A stretch of DNA of 64,000 nucleotides from Bryopsis sp. KO-2023. Its lineage: Eukaryota > Chlorophyta > Ulvophyceae > Bryopsidales > Bryopsidaceae. Location: the NCBI GenBank assembly GCA_030272585.1, contig BSYQ01000005.1, positions 4,247,501 to 4,311,500 on the forward strand, written 5' to 3'. Under the pieces are notes generated by a model. The model worked only from the letters and a program-made list of their open reading frames with translations. It ran no database searches and was not told where the DNA came from. Both the position numbers and the translations under genes were made by a program. Shown one piece after another: positions 1 through 10,622 of this stretch. Each line of letters starts with the position of its first letter. Positions within the stretch are counted from its first letter, which is position 1.

Positions 1-912
1 AAAAATAGAGCAATGTTTGCACATGTTTTCGAGGAGTTTTTTTTTTTTAACTACTGTCTCCCCTCTCACGGTGATTCTGTTTTTGGTGAGGGGTTTTCTT
101 GGGGGGAAAGGGAAGAAAAAAAAAGCATCGACAATTTTGGAGCCCTGGGTGTGTTTTTGTTTAATGACGCAGCAAAAATTCGTTTTCTCTCTTTTTTTTT
201 TGCGGAATTTATTGATTCTGAAGAGGCAGCTTTTTCTTTTTACAAAAAAAGGAAGGAGGAGAAATATATTTAAAGAAAATGTACGGGCTCTTTCTTTCTC
301 TTTTGTTTTGGGATTCTGGGGGATAATCAGAAAAAGGAAAAAAAGAACTGGAATGGGGTCTGGTTTTCTCAGGTTGGTTGGGGGTGTTGCTCTTTTTCAC
401 TTTTTTTTTTCCCCTTTCGGTGGAAGTAACAATTTTGACAGGGGTGCAAACCTTCCGAGTGTGTGTCGTGGAAACTCGTGGATTCAACGGTTAGAGTTTT
501 GTAAAACATGGAGTATCGAGGGGGTCCCTCAACTGCACACAGCTCCCATCACCACAAAGCCAGACCACTGCAACATCTTTCACATTCACTGCTCTCGGAA
601 AACCTGTGCGAGGCTCATTGACAGACATGGACAGAATGCAGTCAGAACGTTTCTTTCTATCCTTGTATGAAAATTACAATATGCCCCACAATATGTGGTG
701 ATCGAGACAACAACCAAAAACCTTACATCCAAGACAGCAACAAGATGATAAGACCTGCGCAGGCAGAATATTCTTCACTCCAACATTGGTTTCCCATCCT
801 TAGGGAATACCACTCAACCAACAGAGGCCCCTCCTCCACACAGCCGATTGCTCTGGGCGGCATGCAGATTCTTCGGCTCCGTTCCTGTTTGTAGATAATA
901 GGCTTCCTGAAA
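1..912. other. No recognisable gene; low-complexity flank
   Basis: The stretch is rich in T and A runs. Open frames run through it, the longest about 217 codons on the + strand, but their translations are dominated by Phe, Leu and Lys from homopolymers and contain no domain I recognise. It may hold the 3' UTR of the small minus-strand gene that follows. Confidence 0.5.
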
Positions 913-1421
913 TCAATCCATTGCTGAGTCATGACCTTGACGTGGCAGCAGCTTGAGGCTCTCCACAACTCCATCAACCGCCCTTCGGAGTGTCTTAACC
1001 TTTTCCTCAAGCCCCTCGGTTTCTTCAAGAACCTCCATCAGCTCAAGGGAGGCATTCACCATCGATCTGCCTGCTTCGACCGATTCGCTCGTCCTCTCCT
1101 AATCATGAAAGCGAACACACGTCGACAACCACATAAATTCTGCATGAACTCTAGCACCTTGACTGAATTCAGCCCCCAACAATACATAGATACAGATCCA
1201 TATAAATATTATTAACCTCTGCCAATTTATTTACAAGAAAAGAACACTTCATCCACCTGAAGGTCTTGGGCAGCAGAGTCCTGAACGAGGAGATGGTCCA
1301 ATGCTAAATTCATCGACTCCATGCTGGGGTCATTGAGCTTGTCCAACAGTTTCACGAGGTCACCCATGGCATCCGTTGCAGCAAATTCCAACTCCTCCAT
1401 CGTCTTTATCAACCCCTCCAT
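913..1421 (-). CDS. Small coiled-coil protein, unknown function (2 exons)
   Basis: Two exons, 1257-1421 and 913-1098, join in phase 0 across a GT-AG intron (donor after the codons for DLQ, acceptor before ERTSES) and give 116 aa ending in a TGA. The whole protein is predicted helical and acidic, with heptad-like spacing of Leu, Met and Val, as in small subunits of multi-subunit complexes (Mediator, BLOC/BORC or kinetochore type). I could not match it to a named family. The reading frame stays open a few codons upstream of the ATG to a possible AG acceptor, so a further 5' exon is possible. It is divergent from the TCAIM-like gene. Exon structure is seen in the sequence; function is unknown. 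Confidence 0.55.
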
Positions 1422-2502
1422 TTTTCGTATAGTGTCGTCATCTAAATGAGTTAAACAAACAGTGAATCCATATATCTACTTGCTCACCCACCCTCACAGG
1501 TGATTTATGACTAATGATAAATTCCATGATTTTCTTAGAATGGGTGCAATTAAATTTGGGTTACAAAGGTGGCAGAGTTTTGCAGCAGAATGTACGAGTC
1601 CAGGAAAGGCATTATTTCAGAGCAGGGGTTTACTCTTGATTGATTGAAGGAGAGCTATGTACAATAAGATTATGCAAGAGGCTGCAGCACTTGTTTGCAG
1701 AACATTTGCAAGAAAAAGCATTCACTGGGTTGTGTCTTTTAATGATGCTGTGGGATACGAAATAGCGTAATGCTGTCCACACCGTTTTCTTGCTCCGGAG
1801 AGGTCGGTGGCTCAGTTGTCATCGCTGCTCTGCAACGAAGAGCAGTGAGACGCACGGTCGAGGTTTTTCGAATTTGTCGAGTCGGCCGGATAAAATTGAG
1901 CGGAAATGAGCTGTGGACGGCTTGCTGGTTTCACCGGCGCGCTGTTGAGACTGCGTTGCGCGGTACGACACGATTGTGGCTTATTTGGCAAGGAAATATC
2001 GAGTCCGCGAAAATATATATTCCTGTGGTGCTAAAAGATCGCCGCCGCAGTCCCGAGACCGAGCGAGCATGTGCCATTCAAGCCACGTCCAAGCGGCGAG
2101 TTGAGAGCGGCAGCGCACCACGGCCGTACTTGGGCCTCTATTGTCTTCCCCAGTGGAAACTCCCCACAGATAGATCCTTCCATTGCTTATCGAAAAAAGG
2201 CTGTGAAATCTGCTATGTCAAGGTTTCCGCAAGCCTGGCCGTTTCACTTCCCAACCGTCATCCTGAGGGGTCCCCACGAAGGCAAACGGTACACGCACTG
2301 ACGCGGAATCCTCAAGCGCCGTTCAGGCCAACGATGCCTTCAGTGCTCGAAAGACGAAATCGTCTGAAACCCCATCAGCACAACCTCGTGGATGTGCCGC
2401 TGTTTGGCATGCACCAAAGAGGTGGCGGAGGGGTAGGGTGGACGGACCATTTGAGACCATTTCCTGTACGACAGGTTTTCCATTACTGGAGGCATAAAAG
2501 CA
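1422..2502. promoter_or_regulatory. Divergent intergenic region
   Basis: About 1.1 kb separates the start of the coiled-coil gene (-) from the ATG of the TCAIM-like gene (+). The half near 1,770-2,500 is richer in CpG. An open frame at 1,770-2,804 (+) crosses it, but the composition is not protein-like and it is out of frame with the real exon at 2,503. No defined TATA or initiator element was identified. Confidence 0.4.
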
Positions 2503-5245
2503 ATGAGTCGACGAAGCGCGAGGGGTATGGTTCCACCGATGAACGACGACAAACGCCTGCTGCGGTCCGTCGTGCGACGCGTCCATCCAGATTTGTTCGC
2601 TGGTCTACCAAAGGAGAGGACCAGGAACTCGGAGTCGTTGAAGGTAAGGCCTTCGTTCTATTTTCCGGTCGATTTTCTTACAAAATCCACAAACCCAGGA
2701 GATGGGTTCGCGAAAAAGATACTGTTCTCGCGCGTTGCCTTGACAGCATTGCGTCGCACTCTACGCTCGACGAGGTGCATGCGGATCGTCAGAAATCTGG
2801 GTAACACGCGTGCGTGTCTGTGGTTGGGCACCGTAAAGTCACCAGCGGAGAGCTTCAACTTCCACCACATTTTTTTGGAGCGCTAAGAATTCCAGCCCTG
2901 GGTTTATTTCGCTGGGGACTCGGCAGTTGTCAATTTTGCATTTGTTCGATTGAGGCAAAAGTTGGGTCTTTTCTTCACCTCAAAACATCTGCAGAAATCC
3001 CCCCCCCCAAAAAAAAAAAAAAAAAAAAATCCTGCAAAACCTCTAATTGAATGTGATATTTTGCTTCCTCCCAGCTGCTGAACAGTTATCTGGATGACCT
3101 GTCCCATCATCTCATACCTGAGCCAGCATCGCTCGAATTTTGGGTGAAAGATGATGACTCCCTGAAACTCATCTCGGTGGAGCTCACCAGCTCCGGCACT
3201 CTCTCCCCCCTTTTCTTCGCCTTCGACCTCATTTCGGAGGATGATTTTATGGCAAATGAGAAGGAAACCAGCCACAGCACCAAGGATTTGCTGGAATGGC
3301 TGCGAGCGACGGTGGATAAAGCTGTGCAGGCAGCTGATCAGCATTATGCTTTGAAAGCGAGGATCAACGAAGTCAGGGCCTTGCTGGAGGAGAAGTATCA
3401 ATTGTCGGAGATTCAGGTGGGGAAGCGTGTTGGAAAATATCGATTACAGGGTTATCCTCTGGTTTTGATGGGTATTGTGAGCCATTCTTATATATCGACC
3501 CTCGTTGCTGTGCATCTATCAGTGGGGATGGGGTTTCCATCATTTTATGCCGGTCATCCATATTGAGAAAAATTTGTTGGAGGGTTTGTTGTGCGATGAT
3601 TGACGCTCGATTTGAGTGGGCAGGGCAGCGCTGGTGTGGGTGGGGTGGGGTTGATATATCTTCGTACGATTCCAGAGCATGGGGTCTTTTTGCTCATCTG
3701 AATCTTTCGACATGTACATGCGCGTTTCTTGGTTCTAGATATCCAATTCCATTCGGTGTCTGCTGTGGAATCAATCAGTGATCGGCTCGCCTGGTGGTGT
3801 TGCAGTTCGGCCATGAATTCGGTGTCAGCAACAAAGAACAAGAAAGACAGCTCGAATCCTTGAACGTCCTGGACCAAGGCTTGGAGGATGCATGCGAATC
3901 CGAGCAGCTGTTTTGCGGGCTCAATTTCTGCGTGTACCATCCGGAGTCCTGCCCTCTGAACGTTCTAACTTTTCAGCCGAGCCAAAATCCAGGCCAAATG
4001 AGACTCAGTAGAGTGGCGGACGACGGTCGAATTCATGTGGTGGCTGATGCCGCCCTGATCAAGGAAGCTTTGATGACGGTGGAGGTTGACCGGGCTCGGT
4101 TGCTGTCCAGATTGAGCACTTATTGGATCAGGAGGGCAAGGGCTTTGTCGCAATCGATCGAAGATCTGCTGAGGGTGGAGGATGTGCTGTGCGACACTTC
4201 AGCCTCGGAAAACGCCCAGAAGTTTGTGCTGTGGGCTGGGTACATCCTGGATCAGAGGTGGGCAAAAACCTGGAGAAAGAAATCAACCACCAGTTGTGAA
4301 TAGATGGTGGGAATTGCACACGCTCATGTATTTCTTGAACGATGAGGTCCCAATTGTGGTTGAGATGAGGCCGGCCAGAACGCACAGTCGAAATTGGCTT
4401 GATGGTGAACAAGAAGCTAATAATGGGTTGATTTCACGTTCTGCAAAGAAGATTTCCGATGGGGCTTTCTGAAGTGTCTTCTGTTGGTACTGTTCAGGAA
4501 CGCCATCACCACCCTCTTGAAAGATCGGCAATTGAGTTTCTCCTTGTTGGTTCATTCCGACGAGAACGCCCCCATGATTGACCACATGGCGGCCACCTCC
4601 ATTCTCCAAGTTCGATCGGACTGCCCTCCACAAGTGGTGCTCGACTTCCTGTCCTCCGACGCCTGCCGAACGGCGAGCCAAGGTGCCAAGGAAATCAAAG
4701 CGAGTGGTGGGGAAGAGGAGGCGGTTCTGGAAAAGGTTCGTGTGGCGTTGGGGGCTAAGCAAGTGATCAGAGTGTGTTCGATGTATGAACGAGACAAGGT
4801 GATTGAAGCTGCCGAGCGGTTGCTGGAAAACGCGGACTCCATTCGCATGTTCGTCGATCTTTCCAATGCATGCATTGCGATCGACGATTGCTACCAAATG
4901 TGGGAATCTGGCTTCTTGTCCATCCCTTACGATTTCCAGATCCACGAGCTCAGGCAGCAGTTTCAGAAAATGTTAACGAGTGGAGATAACGGAACTTTGG
5001 ATGGTGGGGGCGGGGTGTCGTGGGATAGCATTCCACCGAACGCTGAATTGAGCGTTAGGGACGTGTCGAGTGGAGCTTTCAGGCGGGCGCAGAGAAGGAA
5101 ATTGGTATTTATTGGTGGGTTGAGGAAATCGAAATATCGATTGGGGTGCTGTAAGGCATTGATGTGCAATCACAAACGAATCGCATTTCGAGGGATGCTT
5201 GCCCCAAGTGTGTCTGTCCATTCACAGATGTTTAGGTTTCTGTAA
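2503..5245 (+). CDS. TCAIM-like mitochondrial protein (DUF4460/DUF4461)
   Basis: Four exons, 2503-2643, 3075-3416, 3806-4257 and 4498-5245, join in consistent phases (0, 0, 2) to encode 560 aa. The N-terminal exon carries the family's J-like segment RRVHPDLF followed by a run leading to SLK and LLNSYLDDL (DUF4460). The rest matches the DUF4461 layout, including the conserved segment FLSIPYDF near the C-terminal third. Human TCAIM is 496 aa and mitochondrial, where it affects T-cell activation; in a protist only the mitochondrial location is a fair inference. The start is the first ATG in frame, and no obvious long transit peptide precedes the conserved block. The last ~90 residues after FLSIPYDF are Gly-rich and less conserved-looking, so the true 3' end could differ. 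Confidence 0.75.
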
Positions 5246-6181
5246 ATATCGGAGAGATAGAATTAGCCGTTTGTTTCTTCTTTTTTTTCGTGGGGGTTTT
5301 ATTTTGGGCGATTTTGGCTTGATTTATGATTCTTGATATGTTTGCCAACTGAGCTGCAGCCCTGTAAACTGCAGCCCTCCCGAAAGAATTCTGCTCAAGG
5401 TGACAAGCTATGTTTTCTATTGGGGGCGTTGGGAAGGTTAAGGGGGAGGGGGGGTTGAAAGGTGGTGGTGTGTTGGTTTGAGAATAAGGGCGGGCGGGGA
5501 TTATTAACTATTGGAAGTGGGCCTGAATGCTTCAAGGGAGGGGGAAAGTTTACATTTATCAACCATCAATGTCGCCGCACGAATTGTTTGGTTTTTCTTG
5601 TTCTTTTTTTTTTCTTCTCTGATGACGGGGAACCATTCGTTTTTTTTCTGCAATTTTTTTTTTTTTGCAAAGAGTTTGGGGACAAAGATATTATGAAAGA
5701 TTGTTTGGTACATTGTTTTATATTTTAAAGGTTCTGTGGGGCCACCTGTTCAGACCTGTCAGAAAAGTTGCTTGATGGGAAGTCTGAAAACTGGGGGAAG
5801 AGCTCCAGCCAAAACCTGAAACTGAAGGCAATGATGGAAGGAAAAAAAAAAAAACATCTGGACGGATGTTGAAAATGTGGGGTTGAATCGCAACTGGGGG
5901 GGCAGTCGTACTGTGAAAACGGAACTGCAGCTGGTTTGCATGCCACCCTGTGTCGCTGTAAGATGTCTCCTTGCTAGAATCCTGTCGGGTGCCCAGCAGA
6001 GGCAAAAAATGCATTCTTCCTGTGACATCTTCTGCAAAACTGCGGCATCTTCGGGCGACGTCGACGTCTTTCGAAATTCCGCATCGTGACGTCTAATATG
6101 GGGCACAGTCGTCAGTGGAACACGCACCACCACGGATCGAACGAGTCCGACATTCGGAGCTGACCTTTTAACGCGCGCGAA
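5246..6181 (+). other. Intergenic, between two co-oriented genes
   Basis: The region is T-rich with poly-T and poly-A runs (near 5,281, 5,605, 5,640, 5,845) and has no convincing coding stretch. It must hold the 3' UTR of the TCAIM-like gene and the promoter of the downstream membrane-protein gene. CpG density rises from about 6,040, consistent with a promoter. Confidence 0.4.
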
Positions 6182-7868
6182 ATGAGACGCCAGAGCAAAC
6201 ACAAAAGCTCCACCGCCGACACCGATACAAGCATGCTTAGGAGGGAAGGTCGAAGCACGAAGAACACGAACAGCGTTCGATACGTGATCGCATTCTTCTG
6301 CGTGGCATCGCTGCTTGTGTTCTTGTTTCGACCAGCGCCGGGCACTCGAATCGGGAAAACGAAGGTGGGTGTTTTCTTCTCGCAGAATTCCAAGAGAGGC
6401 ACTGAAAGCACCTTTGGAGGAAAGGGGGGTGGGGCGGTTCAAGAAGCAAAAACGCTAGATTGAAACGCATGCACAATGCACGCAAGCCATAGAATCAACG
6501 CACATGCCTGGCGGGGTGGAAAGACTGAAGTAATTAGGATTCTCATGTAAACTGCATGTGAAATCGATCTAGAAAACTGCTGAGAAAAATTCATGTAACC
6601 CAGAATGTTGTTTTTAATTTTTTTTCTCATCAACATGTGATGCCAGGTGCTCGACACCTCGAAATCCAGCCAAGCCATCCAAATTCCCAGTGCAGACATC
6701 GTCCAAGAATGTTTGTTCAATCTGAAACACTACCATGAGGTTTTGACGGATTGGTTTTCTTCTGGAGACATCACCATGACTGACGAAGAGCTGTGGGAGC
6801 AGCTCAAATTTTCAGATGATATGGTGCTTTTTCAGTCGAACGGATCTGAGGTGAGGGGGCACCCAGGTTTCTGTCTCGAAAAGTGTGAGAAAAAAGAGTG
6901 ATCAAAGGTAAAGGGAAAGTTAAAGCAACTGTGATATGGTTGGAAAACCAATGGAAAAGTAGGAACAGTTTTTATGTGAATGTTTTTTCGGGGTGTGTGG
7001 AGGAGGGCTGTTGCTCTTGCATTTCTCAAAAAACCGACAGGCCCCAAGCCCTTTGAAAGCTAGAATTATGGCACAGGAGCGTACGATTCATTCAGTATTT
7101 TATAAAGCTGTCTTCTCTACTTGGCATTGATGTGTGTTGCTTGATAGCTGGATGTGAGGGGAATCAAATCAGTGCTCATCCCAGCAAAGGGCAGCGCCCC
7201 AGGGTGGGCAACTGTACCTACAGAGATCACTGCAGAAATGGATGCAGACAATAAGGTAAACAGGAACGGATGTGCTGCTGATGTAAATCCTTTCCTGCTG
7301 TGTTTTTGTGTTTCTGTGGTGGAGATGAGCAAGGTAGTGGAAATCGATCTATTAATATTCTCATTCTGTTTATGTGGGTTGAACAGGTCACCGTGAAATT
7401 TATAGAGCACCAGAAGAGTGCCGGAAAGGTGATCGTCATGTTGGACAGTGTGGCGCTCTGCAGACAGAAGGCTTCCTCTTCGGATAAAGTAGATTTCGAA
7501 ACAGAATTCTACTCTCTCAAGGTCAGTTGGCACAACTCCTTTCCACCCTCCAGCCCCCTCCCCAGGAAATGAAGAAGCAACAAACTGGACAAGTGAAAAA
7601 GTGAATTGAAAGGGCTCCAGCCATACATTCTTGTTTTCAGTGACGAATACAGTGGCTGGGGTTGCTCTGATTCCTACCATGCTTGTGGGTGGACCCTCAA
7701 AAAAGTGCGACTTCTCTGTTTAGAAAGTGTGTTTTAAGATCACTTTACCGCTTTTTCAAGGATCCTTTCAACCAGAAAAGCACGACCCCTTTTGTGAGAA
7801 ATTATGTGTTTTTCCAGGAAAAAATCCACAAACAAGGTGCTGCTCTGAAGGAACACAACGACTCATGA
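6182..7868 (+). CDS. Single-pass membrane protein, unknown function (5 exons)
   Basis: Exons 6182-6364, 6647-6850, 7148-7255, 7387-7521 and 7818-7868 all join in phase 0 and yield 226 aa. The N-terminal ~30 residues are basic and polar. A hydrophobic helix (YVIAFFCVASLLVFLF) at about residues 33-48 follows, then a soluble, mainly polar C-terminal part, as in a type II (signal-anchor) protein. No catalytic motif or named domain was recognised. The exon joins are supported by clean GT-AG borders and an unbroken frame. The short last exon (16 codons) is the least certain. It converges on the helical-protein gene at 8281-9991. Confidence 0.6.
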
Positions 7869-8280
7869 GCTGACCAATCGCCCTGTAAAAAATATACATA
7901 ACAAGGGATGGTTCAACATAGATCCCTGAGGGTTGTCAAGGATGGAGTTGTGTGCATAACACTTTCGTTCTATGGCTAGATTAGCATTTCGGACGCTGAA
8001 GGATGTGGGGGAGGGGTTTGTTGATTTCGAATTAGGAACTCAGGGGGTAGTTTCGGTTCAAGGGTCTTGCATCTTCGGGATGTGTAAATTTATGTCAAAA
8101 CAAATGTTGTGTGTGTGTGTGTGCTGGAGCGTTGGGGATGCTTCTCATTTTATTGGCCAGATATATATAAAAAAAATTAACCAGTTTTAAAAAACCTATG
8201 CCCTAGAGCAATTAATCAATCTGTCTACATCCATCTGTCTAGACACAGCTCGAAATCCCCCCCCCCCCCCTGCTCCACCA
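7869..8280. other. Convergent 3' intergenic spacer
   Basis: About 410 bases separate the stops of two convergent genes. It contains a short GT repeat (near 8,110), a TA run (8,160) and a C12 tract just before the minus-strand stop codon. No gene is visible. Confidence 0.5.
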
Positions 8281-9991
8281 TTACACATCGTAAAAGAAAG
8301 GAAGCCGTCGCTGCTTTGTGCAATATAACAAGACATCTTTCAGGCTCCTGAGATCTCTATCCTTTCTCAGCATCCCAAATTTCTTGGCCATGTAGTTGAA
8401 CCCTAAATCGGTGAAAGCCATCGTCCTCTTTGGCCTCGTGATCTCGTCAGCCATTGCCACCAGGGACTCTTGATCAAACCATTTCACGATGCCCCATGAT
8501 GTGTTGATGATGGCCAGCCCGTACTCAGAAATCTCAGTGATTCTTTCCGGCCGGCAGATTTCCTTCTGCAAGTACGTCAGCACTTTTTCATCTCGCATGT
8601 CCCAGAGGCCCAACGCATGCACAAGCTCCACCAACTGGTGATCTCGATAAGCCCTGATTCGTTGCTCCTAAAAAAAGACAGAAACAGGACAGGAAAAAAG
8701 CCTCAAGAAAAAACCTGCGATTCAGATGGCAAGATGGCAAAACAAGAACTTGCAACGCTCCCAGCTTGAGTGTTACGTGCAGTCAGCCTTGGCGGAGCCT
8801 CACCCTCACGGCTTCGTCCAGCACTGTTCTTCTGAACCGTCTGTCTTTGTATCTCAACACAGCGGCGCTCTTAATGATCATCGCCAAAGCCTCCTCCCTA
8901 AAATTCTCCAATCGATTCTTCCCCATGGTTTCCTCAGCAAGGGGCTCCAGGTACCTATCATCATAAAACTTAACATTCGCCAACCCATACCAGAGCTCCC
9001 CCATCTGTACCTCGGACAAGGTAGCCAGCCTGCCTTCGTTCGTCAATTCCTTGACAGATTCTCGAATCACGTCCGAAACCCCGAAAAACACCCCACATGG
9101 ATCCAATTTCTGATCTTTTTGCCCTCGTCGGCCAAGCAAGCCCAATGCATACACCAGCACTGTCAAGTTTACATCGTTCATCGACTGGATATACTTCTTC
9201 TCCATGATATTCCTACCCATCACCCCGAACATTTCCGGATTGAGGTACCCCATTCTCGCGCACGCTTGGAAAACGTTCACCATTTGCTGGGGATCCCAGC
9301 CGCGAATCAAATCCTTTTCCTTGCAAATTCCGCACATCCAGTCCAGGTTGAAGTAGGTCCGAGCTATCCGGGGCTTGTGCTGGCAAAACCCCAGGTTCTT
9401 GAATGCGATTTCCATGTCTGTGGGATTCGGCCTTCGATTGCTGCTCACTTTCTCGATCACCTCTTCCCATTTGCTCTTTTCCTCGTAGGATCGGTATGGC
9501 GTAAAATCATCCCGTTCCTACCCCACCCCATCCCAGAAAAAGGGTGTTTATCACAGAGAATGTGGTATGCTTTGCTTATTTAATTAATTTCATTTGCTCC
9601 AAAGATGCAGTGGATGAATTAAGTGGCTGAGGAATGGGCAAATCTTAATTTTGATCTCGACATTACTATCATTATTGCTATTCCAAAAAAAAAAATTGTG
9701 AGAAAATCGCACCGACGATCGATCCACCAACCTTGGGATGAATATTCTGATGTTCACCTCTCGTATCGAAATTCCATGCTTCGCATGGTTAATGAAAGCT
9801 TGGATGGCCTCATGAGCACCTCGCCATTGCTCATTGAATGGAGAAAACCGAACAGATTTTTCGCCTTGCCCAGTAGCTTTGAAGCCATCTGAAGCCAACA
9901 AAAGGTTTTGCAACGGAGTCAGGAGGCTGCTGGGTGCGAGGCCATCTTGCCTGGCGTTTGAGAGCAGCAAGCGATGGAATCGGGAAAACAT
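8281..9991 (-). CDS. Helical-repeat protein, unknown (FASTK/OPR-like appearance), 3 exons
   Basis: Exons 9758-9991, 8804-9517 and 8281-8667 join in phase 0 to give 444 aa. The N-terminus (MFSRFHRLLLSNAR) is basic and hydroxylated, as expected of a mitochondrial or plastid transit peptide. The body is a chain of amphipathic helices with repeated patterns such as LVYALGLLG, LWYGLANV and LVHALGLWDM about 35-60 residues apart. This resembles the helical repeats of FAST-kinase-domain, OPR and RAP-domain organellar RNA-binding proteins. No C-terminal RAP motif is certain. An organellar RNA-processing role is inference only. The gene shares a divergent promoter region with cactin. An alternative donor for exon 1 lies about 19 bases further on but breaks frame. 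Confidence 0.65.
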
Positions 9992-10622
9992 CCTGCAAAC
10001 CAAGGGGATTTGGATGTTTTGAGTGGAGTCCACGGAAGGCTGTTTTATTTTTCATGAAACACAGTGGGAGGGGGGCTTGAGGTTTTTCAGAATCTAGTTA
10101 AATTCTTTTCCCCTGTTGCTCCCCCTCACTCTTTCTAAGAAAAAAAAGGATGAGTAACGAGACCCTGATTTCAGAATGAAGAAATGAAAGAGATGCGTGT
10201 AGATCAAGATTTGGTTTTTGTTCCTGGATTTTGCTCGATAAGATTTCTGATGATTTCTGAGTGGATTTCTTTCCCCCCCCCCTCCCGCCGCCACATCGTC
10301 TTTTCAAGTTTTGAAAGCGTGATAGAAAATATCACGTACCAGAAGGGGATATCTCTCGGCCCTCTGTAGGCTTGGTCGCGCGCGCGTTCCCAATACAATG
10401 CAATCGACAACAGGAGGCCTTTTTGGTCTTGATTATACACCGAATTTTCATTTCGAATTTTTCCATAAACGTTTGATGACGTAAGCGCATTGATATAGTT
10501 TCAACAGAATCAAGCCAGTCAAAATCCCCCCTCGAAAGAAAAAAGAAAGAAAGCTTTTTTTTTGGTTTTGCTCGTTCGAGGTGTTCCGAGGGTTGCTGTC
10601 GTTCGTGGACTTGAGGGAGAAA
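9992..10622. promoter_or_regulatory. Divergent promoter region: helical protein / cactin
   Basis: This 630-base spacer lies between two divergent start codons. It contains a C11 tract (near 10,271), a CG-rich patch (10,376-10,390) and a purine-rich leader before the cactin ATG. No specific factor-binding site could be named. Confidence 0.4.

Noticed and set aside
17..670. Open frame of about 217 codons on the + strand
   Set aside because: Composition reflects T and A homopolymers, no domain or splice support, and it overlaps no conserved segment.
1770..2804. 344-codon open frame across the TCAIM-like gene's promoter and first exon
   Set aside because: Out of frame with the conserved exon 1, no recognisable motif, Arg/Ser/Thr-rich as expected for random CpG-rich DNA.
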